Positions 62,518 to 64,000 of a DNA stretch of 64,000 nucleotides are shown here, in pieces. Location: positions 1,488,001 to 1,552,000 of the forward strand of contig JAKNDB010000064.1 in assembly GCA_024305405.1 (NCBI GenBank), given 5' to 3'. The translations under genes were made by a program, and so were the position numbers. Numbering within the stretch: the first letter of the stretch is position 1; every line of letters starts with the position of its first letter. The notes under the pieces were generated by a model, which did no database searches, was not told the origin of the DNA, and saw nothing but the letters and a program-made list of their open reading frames with translations. Origin of the DNA: Dirofilaria immitis. Lineage: Eukaryota > Nematoda > Chromadorea > Rhabditida > Onchocercidae.

Positions 62518-62881
62518 ATGAGTTGCACCGAATCTTATATTGGTTCATCAAGTCCATCTAATACTTATTCACATTACGGTGAATGGTCATCATCCGGTGG
62601 CTATATTTCAACCTCAACAACACCATATCCACCAACATCATCATATGGTCATCATTTACCTCCACCAAGTACATCATCACATTGGATTACAAGTGCTACC
62701 AATTATGCTCAAAATCAACAAACGCCTAATGCTCAATCTATCGAACAATCTCAATCATCAACTCCTACTGCTACTACAGTTGCTACGATTGCAGCTGCAT
62801 CTACAGCTGCTACTATTGCAGCAAGTACAGCAAATACGTATAAATGGATGCATATCAAACGTGCTGTTACAAAATCATCAG
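62518..62881 (+). CDS. ceh-13: ceh-13/labial (Hox1), coding exon 1 with YKWM hexapeptide
   Basis: Open for 121 codons plus one base from ATG 62518 (MSCTESYIGSSSPSNTYSHY). The N-terminal part is rich in Ser, Thr, Pro and Tyr. Gln-rich and Ala/Thr-rich (TIAAASTAATIAAS) stretches follow, then TYKWMHIKRAVTKSS. TYKWM (residues 107-111) is the labial-class hexapeptide, in which K replaces P. The exon ends in ATCAG before a GTTATC donor at 62882, phase 1, matching the phase of exon 2 so that the joined codon is Val. The ORF would run only a few codons into the intron. This is the most anterior Hox class; in nematodes ceh-13 acts in anterior ectoderm and muscle patterning. Confidence 0.9.
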
Positions 62882-63549
62882 GTTATCCTTTTTTCTTTTA
62901 ACAAATAATAATAATAATAATTATTATTATTACTGTAATTATGATTCTTACTATAGGATAAAATACAATGATTAATCATCTAATCATCAAATATTCTATG
63001 AATTTTAGGATATTTTACGTGCAATTTATTAACGAAATAATACGTTGATTCTATTTGGTCAAATGAAATTTAGCATATAAATAAAATGAAATGATAAATT
63101 TTAATATTGTATTGCTAAAGATAACAATTATAGCATAATTAAAATAGTTATTATCAATTTCAAAAAAAAAAAAAAAAGCGAAGGGAAAAAAGAAATCTGA
63201 ATTAATTATCAATCTGATTAGTGATAAGTTTTATTTTTAATAATTTAAATTTTAGAATTTAATATTGTAAGAAAAGAAAAAAGAAAAATGAGAAATATTT
63301 ATTTAAATTGTTAATAAATTGTGATAAAATGTGGATAGAAAAAAAAGATGATAAAAATATTTATCAGATAAGATTTGTTAAAGTTTCTAAAAATTTTTAT
63401 TATTAATTTAAAAATTAGAAAATAAAAATGTTAGAATAGAAATTACAAAAAAAAAAAAAAAATAATTTACAATAGTATCCCGTATATAAATACTATTATA
63501 TTCATTACTATAAATAATCATTTGAATGATTTTAATTCTATTTTTATAG
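62882..63549 (+). other. ceh-13 intron 1 (668 nt)
   Basis: GTTATC donor to TTTTTATAG acceptor, phase 1. AT-rich, with an AAT tract just inside the donor and an A run near 63450. No other feature. Confidence 0.75.
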
Positions 63550-63707
63550 TACCAAAACGACGTGTGATCGAAGATACGAATGCGATACGTACAAATTTTA
63601 CCACTCATCAATTAACCGAACTTGAAAAAGAATATTATACATCGAAATATTTAAATCGAACAAGGCGAGCTGAAATTGCATCTATCCTACAACTGAATGA
63701 AACTCAA
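63550..63707 (+). CDS. ceh-13: ceh-13/labial (Hox1), exon 2: homeodomain residues 1-44
   Basis: 158 nt encoding (V)[12 protein letters not shown], then the homeodomain [32 protein letters not shown] and ILQLNETQ. The exon ends exactly after homeodomain residue 44 with a GTAATC donor at 63708, phase 0. A split at 44/45 is a known intron position in labial-class homeoboxes. QLTELEKE and QLNETQ are labial-class signatures; TTHQ and NRTRR point to nematode CEH-13. Position 20, usually Phe in the hydrophobic core, is Tyr here. The recognition helix ([11 protein letters not shown]) must lie in a third exon beyond base 64000; I found none in 63708-64000. Confidence 0.93.
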
Positions 63708-64000
63708 GTAATCATATAATTACTATCTACCGTATATATATATGTCTAATTTATTCAATTTATTTCATTAAATTATTATTATTTTTTTTTTTAAACAAAA
63801 TAAAACGAATAAATCGAATAAATAAATTTATATAGAAGATAAGAAATTAATGATATAAATCAATGATACATTTATTGTTAACTAAAAACACATTTTTCTT
63901 CTTATCTTATCATTTTATTTTTTATATCTATTGAGCAAATATTTACGCATAAATTACAAAATAGCTAAATACAGAATAACTAAATAAATAAATAATTGAG
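63708..64000 (+). other. ceh-13 intron 2 (continues off the right edge)
   Basis: AT-rich intron sequence after the GTAATC donor, with a TA run and a T run. No acceptor followed by recognition-helix codons was found before the window ends. Confidence 0.65.

Overview
The window is very AT-rich DNA, roughly four fifths A+T by eye, from a eukaryote and most likely a nematode. It carries part of a Hox cluster. The only convincing protein-coding exons belong to three Hox genes, and one conserved microRNA hairpin lies between them. The nematode call rests mainly on the labial/ceh-13 homeodomain: its [15 protein letters not shown] stretch and NRTRR helix-2 junction match what I recall of Caenorhabditis CEH-13 better than insect or vertebrate Hox1. 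A nematomorph or another AT-rich ecdysozoan cannot be excluded. No tRNA, rRNA, CRISPR array, intact transposon or operon of prokaryotic type was seen.

Layout. (1) 1-4753, minus strand: first two coding exons of a Hox4/5-class gene (lin-39/Dfd/Scr type). Exon 1 is 4753-4562 and exon 2, with a YPWM hexapeptide, is 1041-912; the homeobox exon lies off the left edge. (2) 4754-32860: about 28 kb of upstream intergenic DNA, mostly minisatellites and microsatellites, with a few GC-richer islands (5400-5540, 6240-6890, 15880-16170). (3) 32868-32938, minus strand: a miR-10/miR-993-type hairpin. (4) 32940-37439: intergenic repeats, ending in about 290 bp of CATT repeat and a long pyrimidine tract just before (5) 37440-42463, plus strand: a complete two-exon Hox gene (YAWM hexapeptide, full 60-residue homeodomain) that best fits Hox3, with a 3.84-kb intron. 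(6) 42464-62517: 20 kb intergenic with no homeobox, so no Hox2/pb here. (7) 62518-64000, plus strand: ceh-13/labial exon 1 (YKWM) and exon 2 (homeodomain residues 1-44); the last exon lies off the right edge.

The genes keep the collinear order Hox4-class, Hox3, Hox1. Hox3 and Hox1 point the usual way, while the Hox4-class gene and the microRNA are on the opposite strand. The intron before the homeobox is phase 1 in all three genes, and the splice phases agree wherever both sides are visible. All three would encode nuclear homeodomain transcription factors that pattern the anterior and mid body with PBC-class (EXD/CEH-20) partners through the W-containing hexapeptide. Main points for a second look: the microRNA and its position, four tandem 3' splice-site copies before the Hox3-like homeobox, an apparent frame break in the C-terminus of that gene, and several GC-richer islands with no assigned function.
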